DNA from: Actinocrinis sp046724665
Lineage (GTDB): Bacteria; Actinomycetota; Actinomycetes; Streptomycetales; Catenulisporaceae
Assembly: GCA_046724665.1 (NCBI GenBank)
Contig: JBKOWZ010000097.1
Location: 1-31,093 of the forward strand
DNA length: 31,093 nt
Reading direction: 5' to 3'
Shown here: positions 1 through 7,477 of the stretch, one piece after another
Layout: each line of letters starts with the position of its first letter
How positions within the stretch are numbered: position 1 is the stretch's first letter
The notes under the pieces: generated by a model
Databases searched by the model: none
Seen by the model: only the letters and a program-made list of their open reading frames with translations
What the model was told of the DNA's origin: nothing
Position numbers and translations under genes: made by a program

Positions 1-1494
1 GCTCAGCGCCGGCCCGGCCGCGCCGGGCAGCACGGCCAACCCCACGCACGCCGCCGCGGCCAGCCACATCCCGGCCCGCATCGCCGCCGGGGCTTCGTGC
101 GCGCGCTCGGCGGCGAGACTGCGCGGCTTGGCGAGGAACCCGGTACCCAGGGCCTTGACGAAGGTGGCCACCGCCAGGCCGGCCGACAGGGCGACCGCCG
201 CGACGACGACCGGCAGCATGACCACCACGGCTATCCCGGGCACGGCCAGCCCGTGTATCAGGGATTGGAGAAGCAGCCACTCGGAGGGGAACCCGGCGCC
301 GCCTGGCAGCGCCGCCGCCCCGAGCGCGCCGAGGGTGAACAATCCCGTGGTCACCGGCATCCGCGCGCGCAGCCCGCCAAGCTCGTCCAGGTCCCGGGTG
401 CCCGTGGCGTGCAGCACGGAGCCGGCGCCGAGGAACAGCAGGGTCTTGAACGCGGCGTGCGTGGCGGTGTGCAGCAGCGCCGCGGCCAGTGCCAGGGCCG
501 CGAGGGCGGGATGGCCGGAGTCGGCGAACACCCCGGCGGACCCGACACCGACCAGGACCAGCCCGAGGTTCTCCACGGTCGAATACGCCAGCAGCCGCTT
601 GAGGTCGTTCGCGACCGCGGCCTGCACGATCCCGTACACGGCGGACAGCGCCCCGAGCGCGAGCGTGGCTATCCACCACCAGCGCGACCCGCCGTGCAGC
701 AGGTCGAGCCCGAAGCGGACCAGCCCGTAGCCGCCGAGGTTCACCATCGCCGCGCTCATCAGCGCGGACACCGGGCTCGGCGCCTCCGGGTGCGCGCGCG
801 GCAGCCAGGCGTGCAGCGGCACCACGCCGGCCTTCGACCCGAACCCGATCAGCAGCAGCACGAACACGCCGCCGCGCACCGCCGGGGACAGCCCGGCCGA
901 GGCGGCGCGCAGTCCGGCGAAGGTCTCCGTGTGCGCCGCCTCCGCCAGCCACACCAGTCCGGTCAGGATCGCGACCAGCCCCAGGTGCGTCATCACCGCG
1001 TACCAGACCCCGGCCTCGCGCACCCGCGCCTCGCTTGGATCGCCTGAGACCACCAGCAGCAGCGAGCCGAGCGCCATCAGCTCCCAGGCCACCAGCAGCG
1101 TGGACACGCTCGCCGCGGCGGGCACCAGCAGCAGACTGAAGGAGAACAGCGGCCACACCGCCTGCGCCGCACGACCACGCACCGCTCCGGCCGCGTATCC
1201 GATCCCGTACACCGAAGCGACCGCCACCACCGCCCCGCCGATCGCGAGGAACGCCCCGGACAGCGCGTCCACCCCGAGGCCGACCCCGGTCAGCGGCAGC
1301 ACGTTCGGCAGGCGCTGGGTGAACGTCGATCCGGCCAGCGCCGCGCCACCCGCCACCACCCCGGCCACGCCGATCAGGGCACTGAGCACGCCGACCGACA
1401 GCACCCGCACGCGCGCCGGGGCGAGCAGTGCCGCGAGCACGGCGACTCCCGTCGTCCCGGCGCCGACGGCCAGCGCCGTGCCGACCACGTTCAT
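1..1494 (-). CDS. HyfB/NuoL-like proton-translocating membrane subunit (partial, C-terminus beyond window)
   Basis: The minus frame is open from 1494 to the window edge (498 residues visible), so the C-terminus is missing. The protein is almost wholly hydrophobic and has the antiporter-like subunit signature (Proton_antipo_M, as in NuoL/M/N and HyfB): GSKAGVVPLHAWLPRAHPEA at about residues 219-238, then a PSPVSALMS stretch, and a second conserved Lys helix (THAAFKTLLF) near residue 350. Such subunits move protons across the cytoplasmic membrane within complex I-like or group 4 hydrogenase-like complexes. The ATG at 1494 is chosen; an in-frame GTG at 1500 would overlap the TGA of the NuoB-like gene (GTGA). 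Order ArsR - NuoB-like - HyfB-like matches my memory of M. tuberculosis Rv0081-Rv0083. No [NiFe] large subunit is inside the window, so whether the complex handles hydrogen cannot be judged. Confidence 0.88.
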   Translation of the reverse strand, partial: MNVVGTALAVGAGTTGVAVLAALLAPARVRVLSVGVLSALIGVAGVVAGGAALAGSTFTQRLPNVLPLTGVGLGVDALSGAFLAIGGAVVAVASVYGIGYAAGAVRGRAAQAVWPLFSFSLLLVPAAASVSTLLVAWELMALGSLLLVVSGDPSEARVREAGVWYAVMTHLGLVAILTGLVWLAEAAHTETFAGLRAASAGLSPAVRGGVFVLLLIGFGSKAGVVPLHAWLPRAHPEAPSPVSALMSAAMVNLGGYGLVRFGLDLLHGGSRWWWIATLALGALSAVYGIVQAAVANDLKRLLAYSTVENLGLVLVGVGSAGVFADSGHPALAALALAAALLHTATHAAFKTLLFLGAGSVLHATGTRDLDELGGLRARMPVTTGLFTLGALGAAALPGGAGFPSEWLLLQSLIHGLAVPGIAVVVMLPVVVAAVALSAGLAVATFVKALGTGFLAKPRSLAAERAHEAPAAMRAGMWLAAAACVGLAVLPGAAGPALS

Positions 1495-1496
1495 GC

Positions 1497-2003
1497 TCAC
1501 CGGCCGGTCACCCGGCGCAGCGCCGCGACGATCTGATCCGGCGTGGGCGGGCAGCCGGGCACCGCCAGGTCCACCGGCACCACGTCCGCCACCGCGCCCT
1601 CGACCCCGTACGCCCCGGCGAACGCACCGCAGTCGATCGCGCAGTCCCCCACCGCGACCACCACCCGCGGCTCGGCCGCCGCCGCGTACGTGCGGCGCAG
1701 CGGCTCGGCCATGTTCCGCGTCACCGGGCCGGTCACCAGCAGCACATCCGCGTGCCGGGGTGAGGCCACCACCCGGGCGCCGTACCGCTCCGCGTCGTAC
1801 ACCGGCCCGAACGCCTGCCCGATCTCGATCTCGCAGCCGTTGCAGGAGCCCGCGTCCACGCACCGCACCTGCGCCGACCCACGCAGCGCCCGGATGCGCC
1901 GGGCCAGGTCCGCCGCGGCCGGCTCGGGCGGCGGCGGGGCGGGCTCGGCGACCCGCCCGATCGCGGCGATCTTTCTCAGCAGGCTGAGCACAGCGGTACC
2001 CAC
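1497..2003 (-). CDS. NuoB/HycG-like [4Fe-4S] oxidoreductase subunit
   Basis: A 168-residue protein of the NADH:quinone oxidoreductase 20 kDa subunit family, the subunit that carries the terminal [4Fe-4S] cluster (N2 in complex I, proximal cluster in group 4 hydrogenases). Visible ligands are C54 and C57 in GSCNGCEIE, C121 in GDCAIDCG and C151 in PGCPP. The SCNGC spacing is the hydrogenase-type CxxC rather than the adjacent CC of true NuoB. The first 45 residues include a Pro/Ala-rich linker after a short basic start. Translation starts at GTG 2003 with no clear Shine-Dalgarno. It runs into the HyfB-like gene with overlapping or nearly overlapping codons, so the two should be co-translated. 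It resembles Rv0082 in position and family. The 120 bp between it and arsR may hold a further promoter, but none is convincing. Confidence 0.88.
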   Translation of the reverse strand: MGTAVLSLLRKIAAIGRVAEPAPPPPEPAAADLARRIRALRGSAQVRCVDAGSCNGCEIEIGQAFGPVYDAERYGARVVASPRHADVLLVTGPVTRNMAEPLRRTYAAAAEPRVVVAVGDCAIDCGAFAGAYGVEGAVADVVPVDLAVPGCPPTPDQIVAALRRVTGR

Positions 2004-2123
2004 TCACGGCATCGATAAGGACAGGGACTACGGCAGGAGCGCTCCCCCGGAGGCGAGCCGCCGACCCGGCGCTCGCTCAGGGCCGACGGTCGCGAACGGC
2101 GGTCAGGTGCGGTCAGGTACAGC

Positions 2124-2459
2124 TCACGCGGCGCTCGTCTCCTGCAACGCGGCCAGCAGCTCGCGCTTGTCCACCAGCAGCTCCGTTAGGATCCGCCGCG
2201 CGGCGAGCATGAGCTGCGAGACGTCCGCCCCGGCCAGCGCGTACACGACGGTCGAGCCCTCGCGGGTCGCGGTGACGATCCCGTAGCGGCGCAGCACCGC
2301 CAGCTGCTGGGAGAGGTTGGACTTCTCGATGTCGAGCTCGGCCAGCAGGTCGCGGACCGGCTTCGGGCCCTCGCACAGCAGCTCGAGCACCCGGATGCGC
2401 ACCGGATGTCCGAGCACCCGGAAGAACTCGGCCTTCGCCTCGTACAACGGCACCGGCAT
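2124..2459 (-). CDS. ArsR-family repressor, Rv0081-like
   Basis: A 111-residue winged-helix regulator. ATG 2459 is chosen over an upstream in-frame start at 2489 because GGGAGGTGA sits just before it, and the resulting N-terminus (MPVPLYEAKAEFFRVLGHP) parallels what I recall of Rv0081. The helix-turn-helix spans about residues 34-60 (recognition helix EKSNLSQQLAVLRRYG), followed by a wing at about 61-75. The classical metal-binding ELCVCD motif is absent and only one Cys (C29) is present, so it probably does not sense metals in the ArsR/SmtB way. It lies upstream of the NuoB/HyfB-like genes on the same strand and divergent from the DATIN-like gene. It likely controls both directions through the palindrome at 2542-2552. 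In M. tuberculosis Rv0081 is a hub regulator of the hypoxia response. Confidence 0.9.
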   Translation of the reverse strand: MPVPLYEAKAEFFRVLGHPVRIRVLELLCEGPKPVRDLLAELDIEKSNLSQQLAVLRRYGIVTATREGSTVVYALAGADVSQLMLAARRILTELLVDKRELLAALQETSAA

Positions 2460-2536
2460 TCCGCTCACCTCCCAACCGCACCGTCCCACCGCCGCCCGGC
2501 ACCGTCCACCCGGCTGGCGGCTCCATCATCCGCGAA

Positions 2537-2577
2537 AGTGATGAAGTCTTCAACTTGTCACCCCGGCGGCATATCCT
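2537..2577. promoter_or_regulatory. Shared arsR / DATIN-like promoter region with palindromic operator candidate
   Basis: The 124-bp divergent gap holds an 11-bp perfect odd palindrome, TGAAGTCTTCA (2542-2552), flanked by AAGT (2537-2540) and ACTT (2553-2556). Plus strand: TATCCT at 2572-2577 lies 6 nt before GTG 2584, a leaderless arrangement. Minus strand: TTGAAG (2553-2548), a 17-bp spacer and GATGAT give a plausible promoter for arsR, with the palindrome lying over its -35. Autoregulation by the ArsR protein is inferred. No canonical DosR box (GGGACT...AGTCCC) is visible. Confidence 0.5.
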
Positions 2578-2583
2578 GGGCGG

Positions 2584-3363
2584 GTGGACACTCGGTCGGA
2601 GACCCTCGCACACACGGCGGCCCGCGCCGAGGCGCGCCGCCGGATCGAGCATGCGGCCCGGGACAGCGGGATCCTGCTCTCCGGCCTGCGGCTGCGGCTG
2701 AACGCGCCCGACCCGGAGTCGGCCGGGTCGGTCCTGGCCCAGGCCAACGCCCACGCCGACGGACATCCGTTGCGGGTGCAGGTCGTAGCGCACACCGTGC
2801 GCGAGGCGGTTGACGCGTTGTCCGCGCGCACGGCTGACCGGCTGGGGCAGACGCAGCACGCCTGGACGCCGCGCCCCTGGTCCGAGGAAGACCGCCGACC
2901 GCCCGGCGCCGCCGTAGGCGCGGGCTCAAGCCCAGTCGCGGGCGGCGACGCGCGGATCGTCCGGGTGAAGACGTACCCGCTCACCGTGTGCGCGCCGCAG
3001 GTGGCGGCGGCGTACATGGACGCGATGGACTACGACATCCACCTGTTCATCGAACAGGAGACCTGGCAGACCTGCGCGGTGCGCCGCGCGGGCCCGACCG
3101 GCTACCGGCTGACCCGCCTGCACCCTGCCGCCCCACCCCGCCAGACACAGCTGCCGCTGGCCATCGACCCGCGGCCCGCACCCATGCTGACCGCGGCCGC
3201 CGCGGTGGCCCGGCTGGAGGAGACCGGCGACGCCCACCTCTTCTTCGCCGATCCGGGCACCGGCCACGGCCACCTGGTCTACCGACGCTACGACGGCCAC
3301 TACGCCCTGGTCACCGGCGGGGCGAACGCGGCGGCCGTCACTGCCGGCCTGTCCTCTCGGTAA
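2584..3363 (+). CDS. Rv0079/DATIN-like dormancy-associated ribosome factor
   Basis: A 259-residue protein. An N-terminal part (about 1-100) resembles a divergent HPF/RaiA S30AE fold. A Pro/Gly-rich linker follows, then two copies of the S30AE C-terminal module: residues about 125-178 (AAYMDAMDYDIHLFIEQET) and about 197-245 (HLFFADPGTGHGHLVYRRYD). The double C-terminal module and the MDAMDYD motif match my memory of Rv0079 (DATIN), reported to inhibit translation in dormant M. tuberculosis, where it lies just upstream of Rv0081. Here the two genes are divergent instead of co-oriented. The GTG start follows a TATCCT -10 by 6 nt with no Shine-Dalgarno, so a leaderless mRNA is likely. Its 3' end overlaps the GH36 gene by 26 bp, tail to tail. 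Role in the cell (ribosome hibernation under low oxygen) is inferred from homology. Confidence 0.85.
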   Translation: MDTRSETLAHTAARAEARRRIEHAARDSGILLSGLRLRLNAPDPESAGSVLAQANAHADGHPLRVQVVAHTVREAVDALSARTADRLGQTQHAWTPRPWSEEDRRPPGAAVGAGSSPVAGGDARIVRVKTYPLTVCAPQVAAAYMDAMDYDIHLFIEQETWQTCAVRRAGPTGYRLTRLHPAAPPRQTQLPLAIDPRPAPMLTAAAAVARLEETGDAHLFFADPGTGHGHLVYRRYDGHYALVTGGANAAAVTAGLSSR

Positions 3364-5476
3364 GTGCGACGAGGCAGGCGGTGTAGTTGCGTGGCAGCCG
3401 AACGGCAAGCTCACCGTCTCGCGGCTCCCAATGCGCGTGGGCGTCGCCGGCCACCGGAAACAGGATACTGACGCTCGCCTCACGGCCGCGCAGGTGAGGA
3501 ATCGTCAGTACCCTGTCCTGCTCTTCGCCGTCGCGCCGCCACAGCGTCAGATAGGTCGTCGCCGCGCCGCGCAGGCCGAGGGCGGCCCACGGATCGCTCC
3601 AGCCGGGCAGCCCCAGCGGCCAGAACGGCAAGCCCGCCGGAATGTCGCCGCGGATGCGCTTGTAGACGGACACCGCCTCGGCGACCAGAGCGCGCTGCGC
3701 GGGGTTCATCCGGTTCAGATAGCCGGACAGGTGGACGCGACCGAGCAGCGCGTTGCACAGCGTGTAGACGATCTCGTCGTCAGGATGCTCGGGCTGCGGG
3801 TAGGCCCACGAGGCGGCCTGCTCGGGAGTGATCGACGCCGGAGCCGAGGCGGCGATCGGTGTGTAGAGATAAGGGTCCTGCTGGTCGCTGGTGGACTGTA
3901 GTTGCAGGCGCGCGAGCATCGCGTAGTCCGCGCGCATACCGCCCGAGGAGCAGTTCTCCAGCACCAGGCCGGGATGACGATCGAGCAGTGCATCGAGCCA
4001 GGCGAGGTGCGCGCGCTGATGGCCGAGTTGCCCCGCGCCCGCGCTCTCCGCATCGAGATCGGTGCCGGGACCGGCGTTGACGTTGTAGTCGAATTTGAAG
4101 TACCCGATGCCGTAGTCGGTGATCAGCCGGTCTACCACGCCGTCCAGGTGCGCGACGGCCGCCGGGTGGCGCAGGTCCAGGTGATACCGGCCGTTCTCCA
4201 CCACGCGGTCGCCGCCGCGCTGGAAGAAAGCCTGCTGCGGCAGCGCGGTCGCCAGAGGACTGCGCACCCCGACGACCTCGGGCTCCAGCCACAGCCCCGG
4301 CGTCATCCCGGCTGCGCGGATCCGGTCGGTGACCTCGGCCAGTCCACCGGGGAAGCGTGAGCGGGCCTCGCGCCACTCGCCGACGCTGTCCCACCAGCCG
4401 CCCGCGTCGTCGTCGTACCAGCCCGCGTCGATCACGAACACCTCGGCACCCGCCTCGGCCGCGGCGTCGATCAGCGGCAGCAGCTTCTCCGTGGTCGGGT
4501 CGCCCATCAGGGTATTCATGTAGTCGTTGAAGATCACCGGAAGAGCCGCGTGATCGCGGTGCGGACGGCGCAGCGCACGCCGATACGCGGTCAGCTCACC
4601 GATCGCCGCGGCGAAGCCGTCGTCGGCGTCGTGCGCCGCACCGCCGACCGCGACAGCAACCGGCACGGTGGTGAACGTGTCTCCGGGTTCGAGCACGTGG
4701 CGCCACTGGTGGTCACGGTCTGTTGGACCGAGCAGCACGAGATAGGCCAGACCCTCGTGCTCGCCGATCTCCCAGCGCCAGCCGCCGCTGCTCTCGATCT
4801 GCCACGCCAGCGTCCGGCCAGTGGTCCGATCCGTCAGCGCGCCCATCGGCAGGTGCCGCGCGGTAGACCACGTACCCTGACTCGTCCGCTGGACGATGGC
4901 ACGCGGATCGTAGCCGTACAGCCGGATGCCGGTATCGACCAGCTGCTCGCGCAGCGGCCCGTGCCGCCAGCGATTCTCCGCCAGCCAGTCGTTGTCCGCG
5001 TGCCACAGGTCGAGCCTTGCGACACGGTCGCCCTCGCTCCCGGCGCCCAGGCCGCCGAGCACGAACGAGCTCACGCTCTCGACGACAAGCGGCCGCGTCC
5101 CGCCGTTGGCCAGCGTGACATAGGTCTGACATGCCGCGACGCCGTCCGGACGGCGCAGATGCAGCGATGCCGCCAGCCCCGTGTCAGGGTCGGCCAGATC
5201 CACCCGCAGCTGCGCCCACGAACCGTCCCGTAGTTCTTCATGCCCCTTGTACAGCAGCTGTGCCCCGACGGCCGTCTGCACGCTGCGATCGGCCGCCCCG
5301 TTGCGCTTCTCTCCGGCCAGCCGCACCTCGACCAGCGGCAGCAAACCCGCCGGCTGCCCGCCCTCCCCCGCCGCTACAAACGTCGGCGCGCACAACCGCA
5401 CGATCCGATCTGCGCCGACGCCGACCTCCAGTCCCAGCCCGAGACCCCAGTCGAAGCGCTTCACCATAGCCGTCAC
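3338..5476 (-). CDS. GH36 alpha-galactosidase (cytosolic)
   Basis: A 712-residue glycoside hydrolase, close to the usual length for bacterial GH36. It hydrolyses terminal alpha-1,6-galactose from melibiose, raffinose or galactomannan fragments. Residues 1-300 form the N-terminal beta-sandwich domain. The catalytic barrel carries FVIDAGWYDDDAGGWW (about 347-362), GLWLEPEVV (about 394-402), the nucleophile D463 in YFKFDYN and the acid/base D531 in STSDQQD. No signal peptide is visible, so it acts on imported oligosaccharides. GTG 5476 is taken as start because TAATAT lies 7 nt upstream (leaderless); ATG 5467 is the alternative. It pairs with the secreted GH27 enzyme upstream, suggesting outside-then-inside galactoside degradation. 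No sugar importer is encoded nearby. The 3' end overlaps the convergent DATIN-like gene. Confidence 0.95.
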   Translation of the reverse strand: MTAMVKRFDWGLGLGLEVGVGADRIVRLCAPTFVAAGEGGQPAGLLPLVEVRLAGEKRNGAADRSVQTAVGAQLLYKGHEELRDGSWAQLRVDLADPDTGLAASLHLRRPDGVAACQTYVTLANGGTRPLVVESVSSFVLGGLGAGSEGDRVARLDLWHADNDWLAENRWRHGPLREQLVDTGIRLYGYDPRAIVQRTSQGTWSTARHLPMGALTDRTTGRTLAWQIESSGGWRWEIGEHEGLAYLVLLGPTDRDHQWRHVLEPGDTFTTVPVAVAVGGAAHDADDGFAAAIGELTAYRRALRRPHRDHAALPVIFNDYMNTLMGDPTTEKLLPLIDAAAEAGAEVFVIDAGWYDDDAGGWWDSVGEWREARSRFPGGLAEVTDRIRAAGMTPGLWLEPEVVGVRSPLATALPQQAFFQRGGDRVVENGRYHLDLRHPAAVAHLDGVVDRLITDYGIGYFKFDYNVNAGPGTDLDAESAGAGQLGHQRAHLAWLDALLDRHPGLVLENCSSGGMRADYAMLARLQLQSTSDQQDPYLYTPIAASAPASITPEQAASWAYPQPEHPDDEIVYTLCNALLGRVHLSGYLNRMNPAQRALVAEAVSVYKRIRGDIPAGLPFWPLGLPGWSDPWAALGLRGAATTYLTLWRRDGEEQDRVLTIPHLRGREASVSILFPVAGDAHAHWEPRDGELAVRLPRNYTACLVALTERTGRQ

Positions 5477-5495
5477 ATCGCCGATATTACTATCG
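5477..5495 (-). promoter_or_regulatory. GH36 promoter with CGATA-N4-TATCG inverted repeat
   Basis: An inverted repeat, CGATA (5482-5486) and TATCG (5491-5495), sits immediately before the GTG at 5476. Read on the minus strand it contains TAATAT (5489-5484), a good -10 hexamer ending 7 nt from the start codon. The repeat could be an operator that covers the -10. No good -35 is visible. The remainder of the gap up to 5700 is relatively AT-rich and holds no recognisable gene. Confidence 0.4.
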
Positions 5496-5702
5496 ATGCA
5501 ATACTTACCGCCACCGTTGACATGCGCAAACAGTCGAACGAGTATCGAAGCACACGAGACGTTTCGATCACGGACATTCTACCGTCTTACCCCATGGACC
5601 TTCGCGCAGCGTGCTCCCCGGTCAACCATTCGAAGCGATTCGATTAACCCGCCCTCATGGCCGGCCAAGGCCGAGACGACCGATCATCGTCGAACAACTG
5701 AC

Positions 5703-5733
5703 GATCCCCGGACCGCCGAGCGGCCCGGGGATC
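5703..5733 (-). terminator. Hairpin terminator downstream of GH27 gene
   Basis: A 9-bp perfect stem, GATCCCCGG (5703-5711) with CCGGGGATC (5725-5733), continues past one mismatch into a 4-bp stem (CCGC/GCGG) with a CGA loop. It lies 20 bp beyond the GH27 stop codon. There is no long U-tract, as is common in actinomycetes. Confidence 0.7.
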
Positions 5734-5739
5734 ACTGTG

Positions 5740-5764
5740 TCAGCTTTGACGCTTCAGCTTTGAC
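5740..5764. repeat. Short direct repeat at the GH27 stop codon
   Basis: TCAGCTTTGAC occurs at 5740-5750 and again at 5754-5764, 14 bp apart. The second copy contains the stop codon of the GH27 gene, so the tail of the gene appears duplicated just downstream. Probably slippage; no function is suggested. Confidence 0.6.
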
Positions 5765-7373
5765 TCCACTGCTGGCCGCTGCCGCCGTTGCAGGCCCACA
5801 GGTCCACCAGCGTGCCGTTCGCGGTGCCCCCGCCGACCACATCAAGGCACAGACCCGACTGCACACCGGTGATCGTGCCGTTCGCGTTGAAGTTCCACTG
5901 CTGGTTCGTCTGGCCGTTGCAGGACCAGATGATCACCTTGGTGCCGTTGGACGTACCCTGACCGTTCGCGTCCAGACACAGGGTGCTGCCACCCACGGTC
6001 AGGGTCAGCTGGCCGGACGTGGTGTGCGTCCAGGTCTGGTTCGCGCCGCCGCTGCACGTGTTGATCTGCTGCTGGGTGCCCAGCGTGGTCGTCGAGTTCG
6101 GGTCGTCCAGGCACTTGCCCGAACCGACCGCGTGCAACGCGCCTGTGGTCGTGCCGCCTCCACCGCCCGACGTGCCGCCGGCGACGCGGTACATGACAAC
6201 GCCGTGGCCGGGCACGGACGCGCTGATGGTGCCGGTCGTCGTGGAAGTGGCGCCGCTCCACAGGTCGGTGAGGGTGTAACTGGAGGCGCCGGTCTTGCCG
6301 ATCGCGGAGACCGTGGTAGAGATGGTGGCCGCGGTGCTGTTCTCGTTGAACAGCACGACCGAGACGTCTCCGTTGGCGAGCGGCTTGGCCAGCACGTCCC
6401 GCCCGCCGGAGGCGGAGACTTGGGTGCCCTGCTTGCCGAGCGAATCCTGGTCCACCGCGATCACGTTCTTGTTCGTCAGGATGCTGAGCGTCGTGGCGCT
6501 GGCGCCGGCGATGTTGGTCCCGGAGACCAGCGGCGCGGCCATCTCGGCCCACAGGCTGAACTCGGTGCGATCCTCGGTCGCGGACATGCCGTTGCCGATC
6601 TCCAGCATGTCCGGGTCGTTCCAACCGCCGGGACCGGCGTACGAGGCCAGACCGACGTTGCTGTGGAAGATCGACAGCATGCTGCTGTAGCTCGCGTTGA
6701 TGTCACCGGTGGTCCGCCAGGAGTTGCCCACGTTCGCGCCCCAGGTCCACACGCTCTCCTGGCCCCAGTTGCACAGCGAGAACAGGATCGGGCGTCCGGT
6801 GGCCTTCAGCGCGTCACGCATCGCGGTGTAGCGCGTCTGACCGCTGACTCCGGTGTTGTTGCAGTTGTCGTACTTCAGGTAGTCAACGCCCCAGGAGGCG
6901 AACGTGTTGGCGTCGGTGGTCTCGTGCCCGAGGCTGCCGGGATAACCCGCGCAGGTGGCGGTCCCGGCGTCCTCGTAGATGCCGAGCTTCAGGCCGAGGG
7001 AGTGCACGTAGGTCGCGGTGCCGGAGATCCCGTCGGGGAACTTCGCCGGATCCGGCACCAGACGCCCGGCGCTGTCGCGGTTCTTGGTCATCCAACAGTC
7101 GTCGATGTTCACATACTGGTACCCGGCGGCCTGCATGCCGTTGTTGTGCATCGCCAGCGCGGTGGATTTGATCAGCGACTCGGAAACGTTGCAGCCGTAG
7201 GCGTTCCAGTCGTTGAACCCCATCTGCGGCGTGAGCGCCAGGCCGTTGCCCAGCGCCTGCGCGGGCGTCGCCGCGCTCAGCGCGAACAGCGGCGCCGAGG
7301 TTACGGCGAGCGCCACGGCAAGCAGGCCGCGGCGCGTGCGCCGTCCGGACGTCGGGTGGATTCTCAGAACCAT
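5754..7373 (-). CDS. Secreted GH27 alpha-galactosidase with ricin-B (CBM13) lectin domain
   Basis: A 539-residue exported enzyme. Residues 1-40 form a signal peptide with a twin Arg stretch (RRTRRGLLAVALAV) and an AQA cleavage region. The GH27 domain starts at LTPQMGFNDWNAYGC (about 48-61); the nucleophile is D169 in YLKYDNC and the acid/base is D253 in GGWNDPDML. A Gly/Thr-rich linker near 400-412 leads to a ricin-type beta-trefoil (about 413-539) with QxW repeats (NQTW, NQQW, GQQW) that binds polysaccharide. It should strip galactose from galactomannan or related plant polymers outside the cell. ATG 7373 has GAGAGGT 5 nt upstream. Upstream DNA carries a LacI-type operator and a 17-bp tandem repeat; a strong hairpin follows the gene. 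Confidence 0.95.
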   Translation of the reverse strand: MVLRIHPTSGRRTRRGLLAVALAVTSAPLFALSAATPAQALGNGLALTPQMGFNDWNAYGCNVSESLIKSTALAMHNNGMQAAGYQYVNIDDCWMTKNRDSAGRLVPDPAKFPDGISGTATYVHSLGLKLGIYEDAGTATCAGYPGSLGHETTDANTFASWGVDYLKYDNCNNTGVSGQTRYTAMRDALKATGRPILFSLCNWGQESVWTWGANVGNSWRTTGDINASYSSMLSIFHSNVGLASYAGPGGWNDPDMLEIGNGMSATEDRTEFSLWAEMAAPLVSGTNIAGASATTLSILTNKNVIAVDQDSLGKQGTQVSASGGRDVLAKPLANGDVSVVLFNENSTAATISTTVSAIGKTGASSYTLTDLWSGATSTTTGTISASVPGHGVVMYRVAGGTSGGGGGTTTGALHAVGSGKCLDDPNSTTTLGTQQQINTCSGGANQTWTHTTSGQLTLTVGGSTLCLDANGQGTSNGTKVIIWSCNGQTNQQWNFNANGTITGVQSGLCLDVVGGGTANGTLVDLWACNGGSGQQWSQS

Positions 7374-7403
7374 GTACGACCTCTCATGGGTCTCTGGCAG
7401 CGA

Positions 7404-7437
7404 ATGAGACTTCTGGTCAAGTGAGACTTCCGGTCAA
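7404..7437. repeat. 17-bp tandem direct repeat in GH27 leader
   Basis: Two adjacent 17-bp units, ATGAGACTTCTGGTCAA (7404-7420) and GTGAGACTTCCGGTCAA (7421-7437), differ at two positions. On the coding (minus) strand each begins TTGACC, resembling a -35 box. They lie between the LacI-type operator and the Shine-Dalgarno, so they are probably in the 5' leader or core promoter. Confidence 0.6.
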
Positions 7438-7463
7438 GGTGCAGGTGGGCACGACCGGCACAT

Positions 7464-7477
7464 TGTTAGCGTTAACA
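7464..7477. promoter_or_regulatory. LacI-family operator candidate for GH27 gene
   Basis: TGTTAGCGTTAACA is symmetric at 12 of 14 positions around a central CG, the pattern used by LacI/GalR-family repressors in actinomycetes. It lies 87 bp before the GH27 start codon. Which repressor binds it is unknown; the LacI-type gene at 9899 is one candidate. Confidence 0.6.

Noticed and set aside
1..2003. Calling the left-edge genes a functional [NiFe] hydrogenase or formate hydrogenlyase
   Set aside because: Neither a large subunit nor its nickel-binding cysteines are in the window; many actinobacterial relatives lack them, so only complex-level similarity can be claimed.
5181..7424. A 747-codon plus-strand open frame antisense to the GH36 and GH27 genes
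   Set aside because: It is the usual high-GC shadow: no domain, biased Arg/Gly/His composition, no Shine-Dalgarno, and it lies opposite two clear enzymes.
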